Below, piece by piece: positions 1 to 8,106 of a DNA stretch of 64,000 bases (positions within the stretch are counted from its first letter, which is position 1; each line of letters opens with the position of its first letter). Source of the stretch: Falsigemmobacter faecalis (GTDB lineage Bacteria > Pseudomonadota > Alphaproteobacteria > Rhodobacterales > Rhodobacteraceae). The position numbers and the translations under genes were made by a program. The stretch lies in NCBI RefSeq assembly GCF_003863335.1, contig NZ_RRAZ01000011.1, positions 62,001 to 126,000 on the forward strand, given 5' to 3'. The notes under the pieces were generated by a model. The model was not told where the DNA came from. It was given only the letters and a program-made list of their open reading frames with translations, and searched no databases.

Positions 1-117
1 GTGGCCTGGTCGGCGCTGACCTCCGCAGAGCGCCTGGGGATCATGGCCGAACTCGCCGCCCGGGCCGCCGCTGCCACTGATGAAGCTGTGATTTCCAATT
101 TCCCGTCCGCGGGCTAA
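1..117 (+). CDS. C-terminal end of an unidentified protein (cut by window start)
   Basis: An open frame enters from the window edge and reads 38 codons to a TAA at 115-117. The visible tail is Ala-rich and probably helical, ending in FPSAG. Codon use fits the rest of the window. No motif is recognisable in such a short piece, so no function is proposed; the start lies outside the window. Confidence 0.6.
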   Translation: MAWSALTSAERLGIMAELAARAAAATDEAVISNFPSAG

Positions 118-143
118 CCTTCCCACTGCGGGCCGCGCCTGTC

Positions 144-188
144 GCTTCGGCCCGCAATTCTTCGGCCCGCAGTGCTTCGGCCCGCAGT
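144..188. repeat. three tandem 15-bp units
   Basis: Three adjacent copies of a 15-bp unit built on CTTCGGCCCGCA lie at 144-158, 159-173 and 174-188. The last two differ at only one base. The array sits directly before the ATG at 190, where a ribosome binding site would be expected. Confidence 0.85.
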
Positions 189-189
189 G

Positions 190-603
190 ATGGAGGCTCC
201 CTTGTATCCCCGGCTCCGGCATTTCCGGCTTTTGCTGATTGTGGCCACCCTCAGCGGCTGCACGGCCAGCGTCGCCTATGACCCCTTTCCGACGCACAGC
301 CATTGCCATCCGGGCGACCGGCGCTGTCATGGCGTGCGGCCTGTGCCGCATCCGGGCCATCCCGCCCGTCCGCCCGCCCATGTGCAGGTCTGGCACCAGC
401 CCGGCCCCTCCGGCAGGCCGGCCGCGCACCGGCAGCCAGGGCATCATCCCGCGCAGAGGCCAAGGGATGCGCAGCTCTGGCACCCCACAGGATCCGCAGC
501 CCTGCCCTCACACCCGGGGCCGCGTGGTGACGCGGGCCATGGCTACACAGGCAGTCGCGCCCCCGGCTATGGCTGGGGTGGTCCGCCGCGCCCGGGTATT
601 TGA
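190..603 (+). CDS. small His/Pro-rich putative lipoprotein
   Basis: A 137-residue product from ATG 190; an alternative GTG at 172 lies within the upstream tandem repeat. Residues 12-24 form a hydrophobic stretch ending in the lipobox L-S-G-C (Cys24), so it is probably a lipid-anchored envelope protein. The mature part is dominated by His, Pro, Gly and Arg and looks unstructured. I recognise no domain. Other frames here are also open because of the high GC, so the lipobox is the main evidence that this one is real. A terminator-like hairpin follows at 649-683. Confidence 0.5.
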   Translation: MEAPLYPRLRHFRLLLIVATLSGCTASVAYDPFPTHSHCHPGDRRCHGVRPVPHPGHPARPPAHVQVWHQPGPSGRPAAHRQPGHHPAQRPRDAQLWHPTGSAALPSHPGPRGDAGHGYTGSRAPGYGWGGPPRPGI

Positions 604-648
604 TCCCCCGCAGCACCTCTGCGGATGAGCCGGAGGCCGGACAGCAAA

Positions 649-683
649 ACGCCGCCACAGATCCCTGCGGCGGCGTTTTTTTG
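649..683. terminator. rho-independent terminator between convergent genes
   Basis: ACGCCGCC (649-656) pairs with GGCGGCGT (669-676), and a further CAG/CTG pairing forms across one mismatch. A run of seven T follows on the plus strand and an A run precedes it. It could serve both the lipoprotein gene and the convergent amidohydrolase gene. Confidence 0.75.
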
Positions 684-694
684 TTGCTTAGTGA

Positions 695-1858
695 TCAGGC
701 CAGCGGCTGTGCGCGCTCCACCAGACGGGCGAAGAAGCTGGCACCGATGGGGGCGGCTTCATCGTTGAAGTCATAGGCCGGGTGATGCAGGCCCGGGCCT
801 TTGCCGGTGCCCATAAAGAGATAAGCGCCAGGACGGGCTTCGAGCATATAGCTGAAATCCTCGGCACCCATTTCGCGGGTCACGCGGGCGTCGACCAGAT
901 CGGCGCCGGAGATTTCGCGGGCCACTTCCGCTGCGAAATCAGCCTTGGCGGCATCATTCACGGTGGGCGGATAGCCGCGCTCATAGGTCAGATCGATGCG
1001 GCAGCCATAGGCGGCGGCATGGCCTTCGATAATGGCGCGGATGCGGGCCTCGGCCATATCGCGGATCTCAGGGCTGAAGCTGCGGATGGTGGCGGTCATC
1101 ATCGCGGTTTCGGGGATGATATTGGTGGCCGTGCCGCCATGGATCTGGGTGACCGAGATCACCAGGCTGTCGTTCGGATCGGTGTTGCGCGACACGATGG
1201 TCTGCAGCGCCATTGCGATGCCGGTCACCGCGATCAGCGGATCGACCAGCTCATGCGGGTTGGCGGCATGGCCGCCTTTGCCCGAGACGGTCAGATAAAG
1301 CGTATCCACCGCCGCCATCAGCGGCCCCGGCGTGGTCACAAACTGCCCGAGCGGGCGGTTCGGCGCATTATGGATGCCGTAGACCTGGGCGATATTGAAG
1401 CGGTCCATGACCCCTTCTTTCACCATGACCTCACCGCCGCCGCCCTCTTCTTCGGCAGGCTGGAACATCAGCACGACTTTGCCGGCAAAGCGGCGGGTTT
1501 CGCTGAGGTATTTTGCCGCACCAAGCAGCATGGTCACATGGCCGTCATGGCCACAGGAATGCGCGCGCCCCTCAACGGTGGAAGCATGCTCTGCGCCGCT
1601 GGTCTCAATGATCGGCAGCGCGTCCATATCGGCGCGCAGCCCGATGACGGGCCCGGGTCCTGCGCCATTAATGACCGCCACGATGCCGGTCTTTGCGATG
1701 CCGGTGTGGATCTCATCGACGCCGATCTCACGCAGACGGGCTTCAATAAAAGCGGCGGTTTCAAAGCAGTCGAACTCCAGCTCAGGATGAGCGTGAAGGT
1801 GGCGGCGCCAGCCTTTCATCTCGTCGGCAAAGGCGGCAATCCGGTTCAAGACGGGCAT
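695..1858 (-). CDS. M20 family amidohydrolase (hippurate hydrolase/aminoacylase type)
   Basis: 387 residues, the usual length for the HipO/AbgB-like branch of peptidase family M20. These are cytoplasmic two-metal enzymes that hydrolyse N-acyl amino acids. Metal-site motifs are visible: the SCGHDGH block near residues 101-107, the EEEGGGG block near 136-142, the GIHN block near 162 and HHPAYDF near the C-terminus. The small dimerisation domain lies between them (SGKGGHAA near 193). The start has AGGAG eight bases upstream. The gene is divergent from mazG with 64 bp between, which must hold both promoters. The acyl substrate cannot be deduced from sequence. Confidence 0.88.
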   Translation of the reverse strand: MPVLNRIAAFADEMKGWRRHLHAHPELEFDCFETAAFIEARLREIGVDEIHTGIAKTGIVAVINGAGPGPVIGLRADMDALPIIETSGAEHASTVEGRAHSCGHDGHVTMLLGAAKYLSETRRFAGKVVLMFQPAEEEGGGGEVMVKEGVMDRFNIAQVYGIHNAPNRPLGQFVTTPGPLMAAVDTLYLTVSGKGGHAANPHELVDPLIAVTGIAMALQTIVSRNTDPNDSLVISVTQIHGGTATNIIPETAMMTATIRSFSPEIRDMAEARIRAIIEGHAAAYGCRIDLTYERGYPPTVNDAAKADFAAEVAREISGADLVDARVTREMGAEDFSYMLEARPGAYLFMGTGKGPGLHHPAYDFNDEAAPIGASFFARLVERAQPLA

Positions 1859-1922
1859 GCGATAGACTCCTGGGGCCGTTCAGCGATATTCGGCACTGAC
1901 CGTATTAGCTGAGGCCCCGTCC

Positions 1923-2783
1923 ATGCAAAACCCCGCAGAGTCGCAACTCATCCATGACCGCAGCGCCGGAGTGGCCCGGCTTCTCGCCATTATGGAGGCT
2001 TTGCGCCACCCGGTTCATGGCTGTCCCTGGGATGTGAAACAGAGCTTCACCTCGATCACGCCCTATACGATTGAGGAGGCCTATGAGGTGGTGGATGCCA
2101 TCACCCGTGAGGCCTGGGAGGAGCTGCCGGGGGAGCTGGGGGATCTGCTGCTGCAGGTGGTCTTTTACGCCCGCATGGCCGAAGAGGCCGGGCGGTTTGA
2201 TTTTGATGGGGTTGTGCAGTCGGTCTGCGACAAGATGGTGGCGCGTCATCCGCATGTCTTTGGCGATCAGTCGAACGAAAAGACCCCCGAGCAGCAGAAG
2301 ATCGACTGGGAGACGCTGAAAGCCGCCGAGCGCGGCGGGGCGCGGGTTCTCGATGGGGTGGCCCTGGGGCTGCCGGCGCTGACGCGGGCGGTGAAGCTGC
2401 AAAACCGCGCGGCGCGGGTGGGCTTTGACTGGCCCGAGACGGTGCAGGTGCTGGACAAACTGCTGGAGGAGAGCCGCGAGCTGGTCGAGGCGAAAGACAG
2501 CCTTGGGCCGGAAGAGCTGCGCGAGGAATTCGGCGATCTGATGTTTGTCATGGCCAATCTGGCGCGGCATCTGAAAATCGACCCCGAAGCGGCGCTGCGC
2601 GGGGCCAATGAGAAATTCATCCGTCGGTTCACGCATATTGAGGATGTTCTTCAGGCGGAGGGCCGGAGCCCGGCTGAGAGCGATCTGGCGGAGATGGACC
2701 GGCTTTGGGATGAGGCCAAGGGGCTTGATAAGGCGGGACGGCTGGCGGGCGGGCGCGCCGTCAGGGCGGTCAGAGAAGAGTGA
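1923..2783 (+). CDS. mazG: nucleoside triphosphate pyrophosphohydrolase MazG
   Basis: 286 residues with two MazG all-alpha domains in tandem, as in E. coli MazG. The metal-binding E-E-x-x-E helix is visible in the first half (TIEEAYEVVDA, near residue 52) and again in the second half (LLEESRELVEA, near residue 180). The family hydrolyses NTPs and dNTPs, including damaged nucleotides, to NMP and pyrophosphate in the cytoplasm. It is first in a same-strand series mazG, radA, cvpA, purF. A copy of the interspersed TATTT/CCAAAG element overlaps its stop codon. Confidence 0.93.
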   Translation: MQNPAESQLIHDRSAGVARLLAIMEALRHPVHGCPWDVKQSFTSITPYTIEEAYEVVDAITREAWEELPGELGDLLLQVVFYARMAEEAGRFDFDGVVQSVCDKMVARHPHVFGDQSNEKTPEQQKIDWETLKAAERGGARVLDGVALGLPALTRAVKLQNRAARVGFDWPETVQVLDKLLEESRELVEAKDSLGPEELREEFGDLMFVMANLARHLKIDPEAALRGANEKFIRRFTHIEDVLQAEGRSPAESDLAEMDRLWDEAKGLDKAGRLAGGRAVRAVREE

Positions 2784-2805
2784 GTATTTAAGAAAAGCCA
2801 AAGAC
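2782..2805 (+). repeat. copy A of interspersed TATTT/CCAAAG element (no hairpin)
   Basis: GAGTATTTAAGAAAAGCC followed by AAAGAC; it overlaps the mazG stop codon. It matches copies at 31055-31076, 48122-48143 and 55483-55503, but lacks the GC-rich hairpin joined to the last two. Confidence 0.6.
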
Positions 2806-2882
2806 AGGCACGGGCGGCGCGGTGAAGGTGGCGGCGGCGCTTTTTGCTTGCGGGTTATTCGGAACAAAGGCAGACCATAGCG

Positions 2883-4247
2883 ATGAGCAAGTCATCCCCT
2901 ACCTTCTCCTGCGCCTCCTGTGGTGCGGTCTATCGCAAATGGGCCGGGCGCTGCGACGGCTGCGGCGAGTGGAATACCATCTCAGAGCAGGCGCCTTTGT
3001 CGAAGGGCCCGGGCTCTAAGACGCTGTCGCATCGTGGCAAGACCATCCCCCTGACCGATCTGGCGCATGAAGAGGCGCCGCCGCCGCGCATCTCCAGTGG
3101 CATGGATGAGTTTGACCGGGTGCTGGGCGGCGGCCTCGTTCCGGCATCTGCCATTCTGGTCGGTGGCGATCCGGGGATCGGCAAATCAACGCTGCTGCTG
3201 CAGGCGGCGGCGAGTTTCGCGCGGCAGGGTGCGAAGGTGCTTTATATCTCGGGCGAGGAGGCCTCGGCCCAGGTGCGGCTGCGCGCGCAGCGGCTGGGGC
3301 TGGGGGAGGCGCCGGTGAAGCTGGGGACCGAGACCGCGCTTCGGGATATTCTGACGACGCTGGATGAAGAAGCGCCGGATCTGGCGATCATCGATTCGAT
3401 CCAGACCATGTGGCTTGATACCGTTGAGGCAGCACCGGGATCGGTCAGCCAGGTGCGGGCGGCGGCGCATGAGCTGGTGACCTTTGCCAAGCGCAAAGGT
3501 GTCTCGGTGATTATCGTCGGTCACGTGACCAAAGAGGGTCAGATCGCGGGGCCGCGGGTCGTTGAGCATATGGTCGATACGGTGATTTATTTTGAGGGCG
3601 AGCGCGGGCATCAGTTCCGCATTCTGCGCTCGGTGAAGAACCGCTTTGGGCCTGCGGCGGAGATCGGGGTCTTTGAGATGACGGGTCAGGGGCTGGCGGA
3701 GGTCTCGAACCCCTCGGCGCTGTTTTTGTCGTCGCGCGATGCGCCGGCCCCGGGCTCGGTGGTTTTTGCCGGGATTGAGGGGACGCGGCCGGTTCTGACC
3801 GAGATCCAGGCCCTGGTCTCGCCCGCGCCGCCGGGCTCGCCGCGGCGCACGGTGGTGGGGCTTGATTCGGGGCGGCTGTCGACCATTCTGGCGGTGCTGG
3901 AGGCGCGTTGCGGCATTCCCTTTACCGGGCTTGATGTTTACCTCAACGTCGCGGGGGGCATGCGCATCTCGGAGCCTGCGGCGGATCTGGCGGTGGCAGC
4001 GGCGCTTTTGTCGGCGCGCGAAGATGTGTCCATTCCGCCAGACATGGTGTTTTTCGGCGAGATTTCCCTCTCCGGGGCGCTGCGGCCGGTGTCGCAGACG
4101 GAAAATCGGTTGAAAGAAGCGCAGAAACTTGGTTTTTCACAGGCTGTCGTGCCGTCACGCTCCCGTCTTGGGGATGCGGAGGGGATGCAGATCAAGACGA
4201 TGACCGATCTGATTTCGGTTGTCGGGGACATGTTCGGCGCGGGATAA
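2883..4247 (+). CDS. radA: DNA repair/recombination protein RadA (Sms)
   Basis: 454 residues from ATG 2883. An upstream in-frame start is rejected because homologues begin at the zinc finger. N-terminal C4 zinc finger (Cys10, Cys13, Cys24, Cys27), RecA-like ATPase core with Walker A GGDPGIGKST at 94-103, the RadA-specific KNRFG motif near residue 250, and a C-terminal Lon-protease-like domain. RadA is a branch-migration helicase acting on recombination intermediates. It lies 38 bp before cvpA and purF, a common alphaproteobacterial order. No strong Shine-Dalgarno precedes this ATG. Confidence 0.95.
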   Translation: MSKSSPTFSCASCGAVYRKWAGRCDGCGEWNTISEQAPLSKGPGSKTLSHRGKTIPLTDLAHEEAPPPRISSGMDEFDRVLGGGLVPASAILVGGDPGIGKSTLLLQAAASFARQGAKVLYISGEEASAQVRLRAQRLGLGEAPVKLGTETALRDILTTLDEEAPDLAIIDSIQTMWLDTVEAAPGSVSQVRAAAHELVTFAKRKGVSVIIVGHVTKEGQIAGPRVVEHMVDTVIYFEGERGHQFRILRSVKNRFGPAAEIGVFEMTGQGLAEVSNPSALFLSSRDAPAPGSVVFAGIEGTRPVLTEIQALVSPAPPGSPRRTVVGLDSGRLSTILAVLEARCGIPFTGLDVYLNVAGGMRISEPAADLAVAAALLSAREDVSIPPDMVFFGEISLSGALRPVSQTENRLKEAQKLGFSQAVVPSRSRLGDAEGMQIKTMTDLISVVGDMFGAG

Positions 4248-4285
4248 ACCCGGTCGGGGGCGCGAAAAGCGCCTGCAGGAGATGA

Positions 4286-4882
4286 ATGATGGATGGTTTC
4301 ACCCTGATTGACGCGATCGTGGCTGCGGTCATCGTCCTGTCGGCGATCCTTGCCTATTCGCGCGGTCTGGTGCGCGAGGCTCTGGCCATTGCGGGCTGGG
4401 TCGTGGCGGCGATCCTGGCCTTTATGTTCGCCCGCCAGGCCGAACCGCTGATCCGTGAGATCCCCATGGTGGGGGATTTTCTGCGTGACAGCTGCGAATT
4501 GTCGACCATCGGCGGATTTGCCGCAGTCTTTGCCGTCGGGCTGATTGTGATGGCGCTTTTCACGCCGCTTTTCTCGTCGATCGTGCAGCGCTCGGTGCTG
4601 GGGGGGATCGACCAGGGGCTGGGATTCCTGTTTGGCGTGCTGCGTGGCGTGCTGCTGATTGCGGTGGCCTTTATCGTTTATGACCGCGCGGCCGGTGGTG
4701 AGGCGATTGCCATGGTCGATCAGTCGCGCTCGGCCCATGTCTTTGCGAGCCTGAAGACCTCGCTGGAGAGCAATATCCCGGCGGATGCGCCTGGCTGGGT
4801 TGTCAGCCGCTATGAATCGCTGGTCGGCCACTGCAGCGCACCGGCTTCGGGGACGCCTGCGGCACAACCTTCAGGCAACTGA
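4286..4882 (+). CDS. cvpA: CvpA family inner-membrane protein
   Basis: 198 residues with about four hydrophobic segments (roughly 5-25, 30-48, 70-95, 110-130) and the family signature LAYSRGLVREALAIAGW near residues 15-31. CvpA was named for colicin V production in E. coli and sits before purF there as well. Its biochemical role is unsettled; links to envelope integrity are reported for the family. The spacing to radA (38 bp) and purF (83 bp) suggests shared transcription. The C-terminal 25 residues are Pro/Ala-rich and probably disordered. Confidence 0.88.
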   Translation: MMDGFTLIDAIVAAVIVLSAILAYSRGLVREALAIAGWVVAAILAFMFARQAEPLIREIPMVGDFLRDSCELSTIGGFAAVFAVGLIVMALFTPLFSSIVQRSVLGGIDQGLGFLFGVLRGVLLIAVAFIVYDRAAGGEAIAMVDQSRSAHVFASLKTSLESNIPADAPGWVVSRYESLVGHCSAPASGTPAAQPSGN

Positions 4883-4928
4883 GACAATCTTGCCTTCGTG
4901 ACGTGACACTGCCGTAACAAGGCGTTAA

Positions 4929-4963
4929 GGAGGCTCCGAACCGAGACCGGATTCGGAGCCTTC
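4929..4963 (+). promoter_or_regulatory. hairpin enclosing the purF ribosome binding site
   Basis: AGGCTCCGAA (4931-4940) and TTCGGAGCCT (4952-4961) form a perfect 10-bp stem, extended by a G-T and a G-C pair to 4929/4963. The likely purF Shine-Dalgarno GGAG (4955-4958, seven bases before ATG 4966) lies in the 3' arm, and a second AAGGAGG (4927-4933) overlaps the 5' arm. No T-run follows, so it is not a classical terminator. Confidence 0.65.
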
Positions 4964-4965
4964 CT

Positions 4966-6441
4966 ATGAATATCCTCCCAGGAACCCCCTTCGACTGCGC
5001 CCTTGATGGCGACAAGCTGAAGGAAGAATGCGGTATCTTCGGGGTGACAGGCGTCCATGACGCTTCGAACTTCGTCGCTCTTGGCCTGCATGCGCTGCAG
5101 CACCGGGGGCAGGAAGCAGGCGGCATCGTCAGCCACGATCCGATCCAGGGCTTTAATTCTGCCCGCCGCTTTGGCTATGTTCGCGATAACTTTACCCGCG
5201 CCGATGTGATGAAGGGCCTGCCTGGTCCGATCGCCATCGGCCATGTGCGCTACTCGACGGCGGGCACCAAGGGGGCCACCGCGATCCGCGATGTGCAGCC
5301 CTTCTTTGGTGAGTTCTCGATGGGCGGCTGTGCTGTGGCCCATAACGGCAACCTCACCAATGCCGCAGCGCTGCGCCGCGAACTGATTGAGCGCGGCTCG
5401 ATCTTCCAGAGCTCGTCGGATTCTGAGTGCATCATTCACCTGATGGCGCGCTCGATCCAGACCACCCTGGCGGAGCGTCTGAAAGATGCGCTGCGCCGTG
5501 TGGAAGGTGCTTTCTCGGTCATCGCCATGACCCGCACCAAGCTGATCGGTGTGCGCGATCCGATGGGCGTGCGCCCGCTGGTTCTGGGCCGCATCGGTGA
5601 GGGCTGGGCACTCTCGTCGGAGACCTGTGGTCTCGACATCATCGGGGCCGAATTCGTGCGCGAAATCGATCCCGGTGAAATGGTCATCATTGAGAACGGC
5701 CATATCAAATCGCACCGCCCCTTTGCGCCCGCCCCCTCGCGGTTCTGCATCTTTGAGCATGTGTATTTCTCGCGCCCGGACAGCAGCTACGGCGGCCGTT
5801 CGGTCTATGAGGTGCGCCGCAACATCGGGATTGAGCTGGCCAAAGAAGCCCCGGTCGAGGCCGATCTGGTCTGCCCGGTTCCCGACAGTGGCACCCCGGC
5901 GGCGATTGGCTTTTCGCAGCAGTCGGGCATTCCCTTCGCGCTTGGGATCACCCGCAACCAATATGTCGGCCGGACCTTCATTGAGCCGACCGAGCAGATC
6001 CGCAACATGGGTGTGCGTCTGAAGCTCAACGTCAACCGCTCGCTTATCAAGGGCAAGCGCGTGGTGCTGGTCGACGACTCGGTGGTGCGCGGCACGACCT
6101 CGCGCAAGATCAAGGATATGATCCTTGATGCAGGCGCGGCGGAAGTCCACTTCCGCATCGCTTCGCCCCCCACCGCCTGGCCCTGCTTTTACGGGGTGGA
6201 TACGCCCGAGCGCTCCAAGCTGCTGGCGGCCACCATGTCGGAAGATGAGATGCGCGACTGGATCGGTGTGGACAGCCTGCGCTTTATCTCGCTCGACGGT
6301 CTCTACCGCGCGGCGGGTGAGCCGGATGGCCGCAACCCGGATGCACCGCGCTACTGCGATGCCTGCTTCTCGGGCGAATACCCGATCCCTCCGGCTGACA
6401 AGCTGAAAGAGGGCTTTGAGATGAAAGAGCCTGCAGAATAA
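4966..6441 (+). CDS. purF: amidophosphoribosyltransferase (glutamine PRPP amidotransferase)
   Basis: 491 residues; catalyses the first committed step of purine synthesis, PRPP plus glutamine to phosphoribosylamine. The N-terminal nucleophile is Cys22 in EECGIFGV, implying a 21-residue propeptide to be removed. The glutaminase domain follows (HRGQEAGGI, RYSTAG, SDSE), then the phosphoribosyltransferase domain with the PRPP motif VVLVDDSVVRGTT near residue 367. The tail CDACFSGEYP (with an earlier Cys near residue 409) suggests the Fe-S-containing B. subtilis-type class. The start is constrained by the catalytic Cys and by GGAG at good spacing, inside a hairpin. Confidence 0.96.
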   Translation: MNILPGTPFDCALDGDKLKEECGIFGVTGVHDASNFVALGLHALQHRGQEAGGIVSHDPIQGFNSARRFGYVRDNFTRADVMKGLPGPIAIGHVRYSTAGTKGATAIRDVQPFFGEFSMGGCAVAHNGNLTNAAALRRELIERGSIFQSSSDSECIIHLMARSIQTTLAERLKDALRRVEGAFSVIAMTRTKLIGVRDPMGVRPLVLGRIGEGWALSSETCGLDIIGAEFVREIDPGEMVIIENGHIKSHRPFAPAPSRFCIFEHVYFSRPDSSYGGRSVYEVRRNIGIELAKEAPVEADLVCPVPDSGTPAAIGFSQQSGIPFALGITRNQYVGRTFIEPTEQIRNMGVRLKLNVNRSLIKGKRVVLVDDSVVRGTTSRKIKDMILDAGAAEVHFRIASPPTAWPCFYGVDTPERSKLLAATMSEDEMRDWIGVDSLRFISLDGLYRAAGEPDGRNPDAPRYCDACFSGEYPIPPADKLKEGFEMKEPAE

Positions 6442-6456
6442 ACTGCGGCAGGAATC

Positions 6457-6486
6457 AAAGGCCGCCCCGTGCGGCCTTTTTCTTTT
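6457..6486 (+). terminator. rho-independent terminator of purF
   Basis: AAAGGCCGC (6457-6465) and GCGGCCTTT (6471-6479) form a perfect 9-bp stem with a 5-nt loop, followed by a T-rich tract. It begins 15 bases after the purF stop. Confidence 0.92.
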
Positions 6487-6547
6487 TCAACGACAGCGGG
6501 GTGCGGAGCAGCGCCCCGGGCTTGCTTTCAGACAGGATGCGCCGCTG

Positions 6548-7216
6548 ATGACCTCCGCTTCTGCCAAAATCGCTCTCGTAACCGGTGCTTCGCGCGGCCT
6601 TGGGGCTGCCATGGCCGAAGGGCTTGCCGCCCGTGGCTGGCAGGTGATTGCCGTGGCCCGCACTGTTGGTGGCCTGGAAGAGGTGGACGACCGTCTGCGC
6701 GCCCTCGCCCTGCCCGGTGCCGGCGCGCTGACCCTGGCGCCGATGGACATCACCAATGATGATGCGATGCGCCATCTCTGCCGCTCGGTTCATGACCGCT
6801 GGGGGCGGCTGGATCTTTGGGTGCACAGCGCGGTTCATGCCGCACCGCTGAGCCCGGCGGGCCATCTGGACCACAAAGACTGGGACAAATCGGTCAGCAT
6901 CAATATCCGCGCCACCGGCATGCTGATCCCGATGGTTGAGCCGCTGTTGCGCGCCTCCCCGACCGGCACTGCGATGTTCTTTGAGGATCCGCGCGCGGGC
7001 GCGAAATTCTTCTCTGCCTATGGCGCTTCCAAAGCCGCGCAGATCGCTTTGGCGCGGTCCTGGCAGGCCGAGACCGTCACCACCGCCCCGCGCGTTCTGA
7101 TTGAGACCCCGGCACCGCTGGCGACGGCGACCCGGGCGCGGTTTTTCCCCGGCGAAGACCGCGCGCCCCTCGCGCAGCCCCGCGATGAGGCTGAGCGGCT
7201 TATCTCTTTGATCTGA
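6548..7216 (+). CDS. SDR family NAD(P)-dependent oxidoreductase
   Basis: 222 residues, a short classical SDR. The Rossmann nucleotide motif TGASRGLGAAMA is near residues 12-23 and the catalytic Y-x-x-x-K is in YGASKAAQ near residue 158. The usual NAG motif reads HSAVHAAP, and the C-terminal substrate lid is short. It would be a soluble cytoplasmic dehydrogenase/reductase. It has its own unit between the purF terminator and tRNA-Gly. The substrate cannot be assigned from neighbours. Confidence 0.85.
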   Translation: MTSASAKIALVTGASRGLGAAMAEGLAARGWQVIAVARTVGGLEEVDDRLRALALPGAGALTLAPMDITNDDAMRHLCRSVHDRWGRLDLWVHSAVHAAPLSPAGHLDHKDWDKSVSINIRATGMLIPMVEPLLRASPTGTAMFFEDPRAGAKFFSAYGASKAAQIALARSWQAETVTTAPRVLIETPAPLATATRARFFPGEDRAPLAQPRDEAERLISLI

Positions 7217-7281
7217 AACCGCAGATTTCTGCAGATTGCCCCTTGCCAGGGGCAATCCTGAGGCGCTAAAACCCCCTCAGC

Positions 7282-7355
7282 GCGGGTATGATGTAATGGT
7301 AGCCTGTCAGCTTCCCAAGCTGAACGCGCGGGTTCGATTCCCGCTACCCGCTCCA
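7282..7355 (+). tRNA. tRNA-Gly, anticodon CCC
   Basis: 74 nt with CCA encoded. Acceptor GCGGGTA (7282-7288) pairs with TACCCGC (7345-7351), discriminator T7352, CCA at 7353-7355. The anticodon stem TCAGC/GCTGA encloses loop TTCCCAA, giving anticodon CCC. The T arm GCGGG-TTCGATT-CCCGC is perfect. The anticodon reads GGG codons. Confidence 0.97.
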
Positions 7356-7362
7356 GTGAACT

Positions 7363-7400
7363 TCATCACTGACCATAATTTTCAGCAAATTCAGTGATGA
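7363..7400. other. perfect 10-bp inverted repeat after tRNA-Gly
   Basis: TCATCACTGA (7363-7372) and TCAGTGATGA (7391-7400) are exact inverted repeats around an AT-rich 18-nt centre. It begins seven bases after the tRNA CCA. There is no T-run, so it is not a standard terminator; it could be a processing structure or a protein-binding site. Confidence 0.6.
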
Positions 7401-8057
7401 CCCTGCGCCCCGCTCTGCATAGACGCGCGCAGGCAGGCTTATGTTGAAGCCCGCCGGGTGCCGCATGAGGTCTCTTCGGTCCGCAGCAAACGAGCGCCAG
7501 AGAGCGGGAGGCCAGGCGGCCTGACCCGGGGACCGCGCCAGAGATCGCTGTTTCCCCTGCCCGCACTTACTCCTCCCCTTGAAAGAGCGGCAGGGCAGCT
7601 GCGCGGGTTTATGCTACAGAGCCGAATGGAGTCAGCCCCGAGCCTCGGAGGCAGAACTGGCCCACCCGGACGACAGTCTGGCAGAGAGCTTCGTGCAGGA
7701 TGATCCGCATCCCAGCTTTGCGACCTCTGTCGGCAGAGCGAAAATTTCGACCGGATCAGCCGGTTGCCAGATAAAGCTGCTGCGGAATTTACCGTCCGTT
7801 CCCGCGTATACCGATTTGACGATCCGGGTGGCCCTGGCCCTTCTCAAGCCACGGTGCGAGATGGCCCCGATCCTGAATTCTCAGCCGGACTTTCCTCTGG
7901 CCATATCCCCCGGGCCCCTGGCCATATCTGAACTTCTGTTCCGAGAAAGCGGCAGTAATTCAGGTGCTTACCGCACGACCCGCCCCCCTCTCCCATGGGA
8001 AAAACCCGCCTTTCCGGGCCATTTCCGGCCGGGACAGCAACTCACTGCGCCGCCATG
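7401..8057. other. gene-free stretch between tRNA-Gly and cysS
   Basis: About 650 bp without a credible gene. Open frames exist on both strands but have atypical composition, no recognisable motif and no convincing ribosome binding site. An 11-bp direct repeat CTGGCCATATC occurs at 7897-7907 and 7918-7928. I see nothing else. Confidence 0.55.
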
Positions 8058-8086
8058 AAAAAGCCCTGCGGCTGGCGCAGGGCTTT
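8058..8086 (-). terminator. rho-independent terminator of cysS
   Basis: Read on the minus strand, AAAGCCCTGCG pairs perfectly with CGCAGGGCTTT over 11 bp (8060-8070 with 8076-8086) around a 5-nt loop, then a run of T. It lies 20 bases after the cysS stop. Confidence 0.92.
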
Positions 8087-8106
8087 CGACAGTCCGGAGT
8101 GCTGGC

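Noticed and set aside
2862-2876. GAAC-N7-GACC, a one-mismatch LexA-like site before radA
   Set aside because: Single mismatches to an eight-base motif are expected many times by chance in 64 kb, the site is only 6 bp from the start codon, and radA is not a usual SOS gene in this group.
4810-6150. 446-codon minus-strand open frame
   Set aside because: Antisense to purF; shadow frame.
7282-7355. tRNA-Gly as an integration site with a duplicated 3' end
   Set aside because: No second copy of the tRNA 3' end and no integrase gene occur in the window.
7579-8058. 159-codon open frame in the gene-free stretch after tRNA-Gly
   Set aside because: No motif, no good ribosome binding site, runs into the cysS terminator, and composition unlike neighbouring genes.
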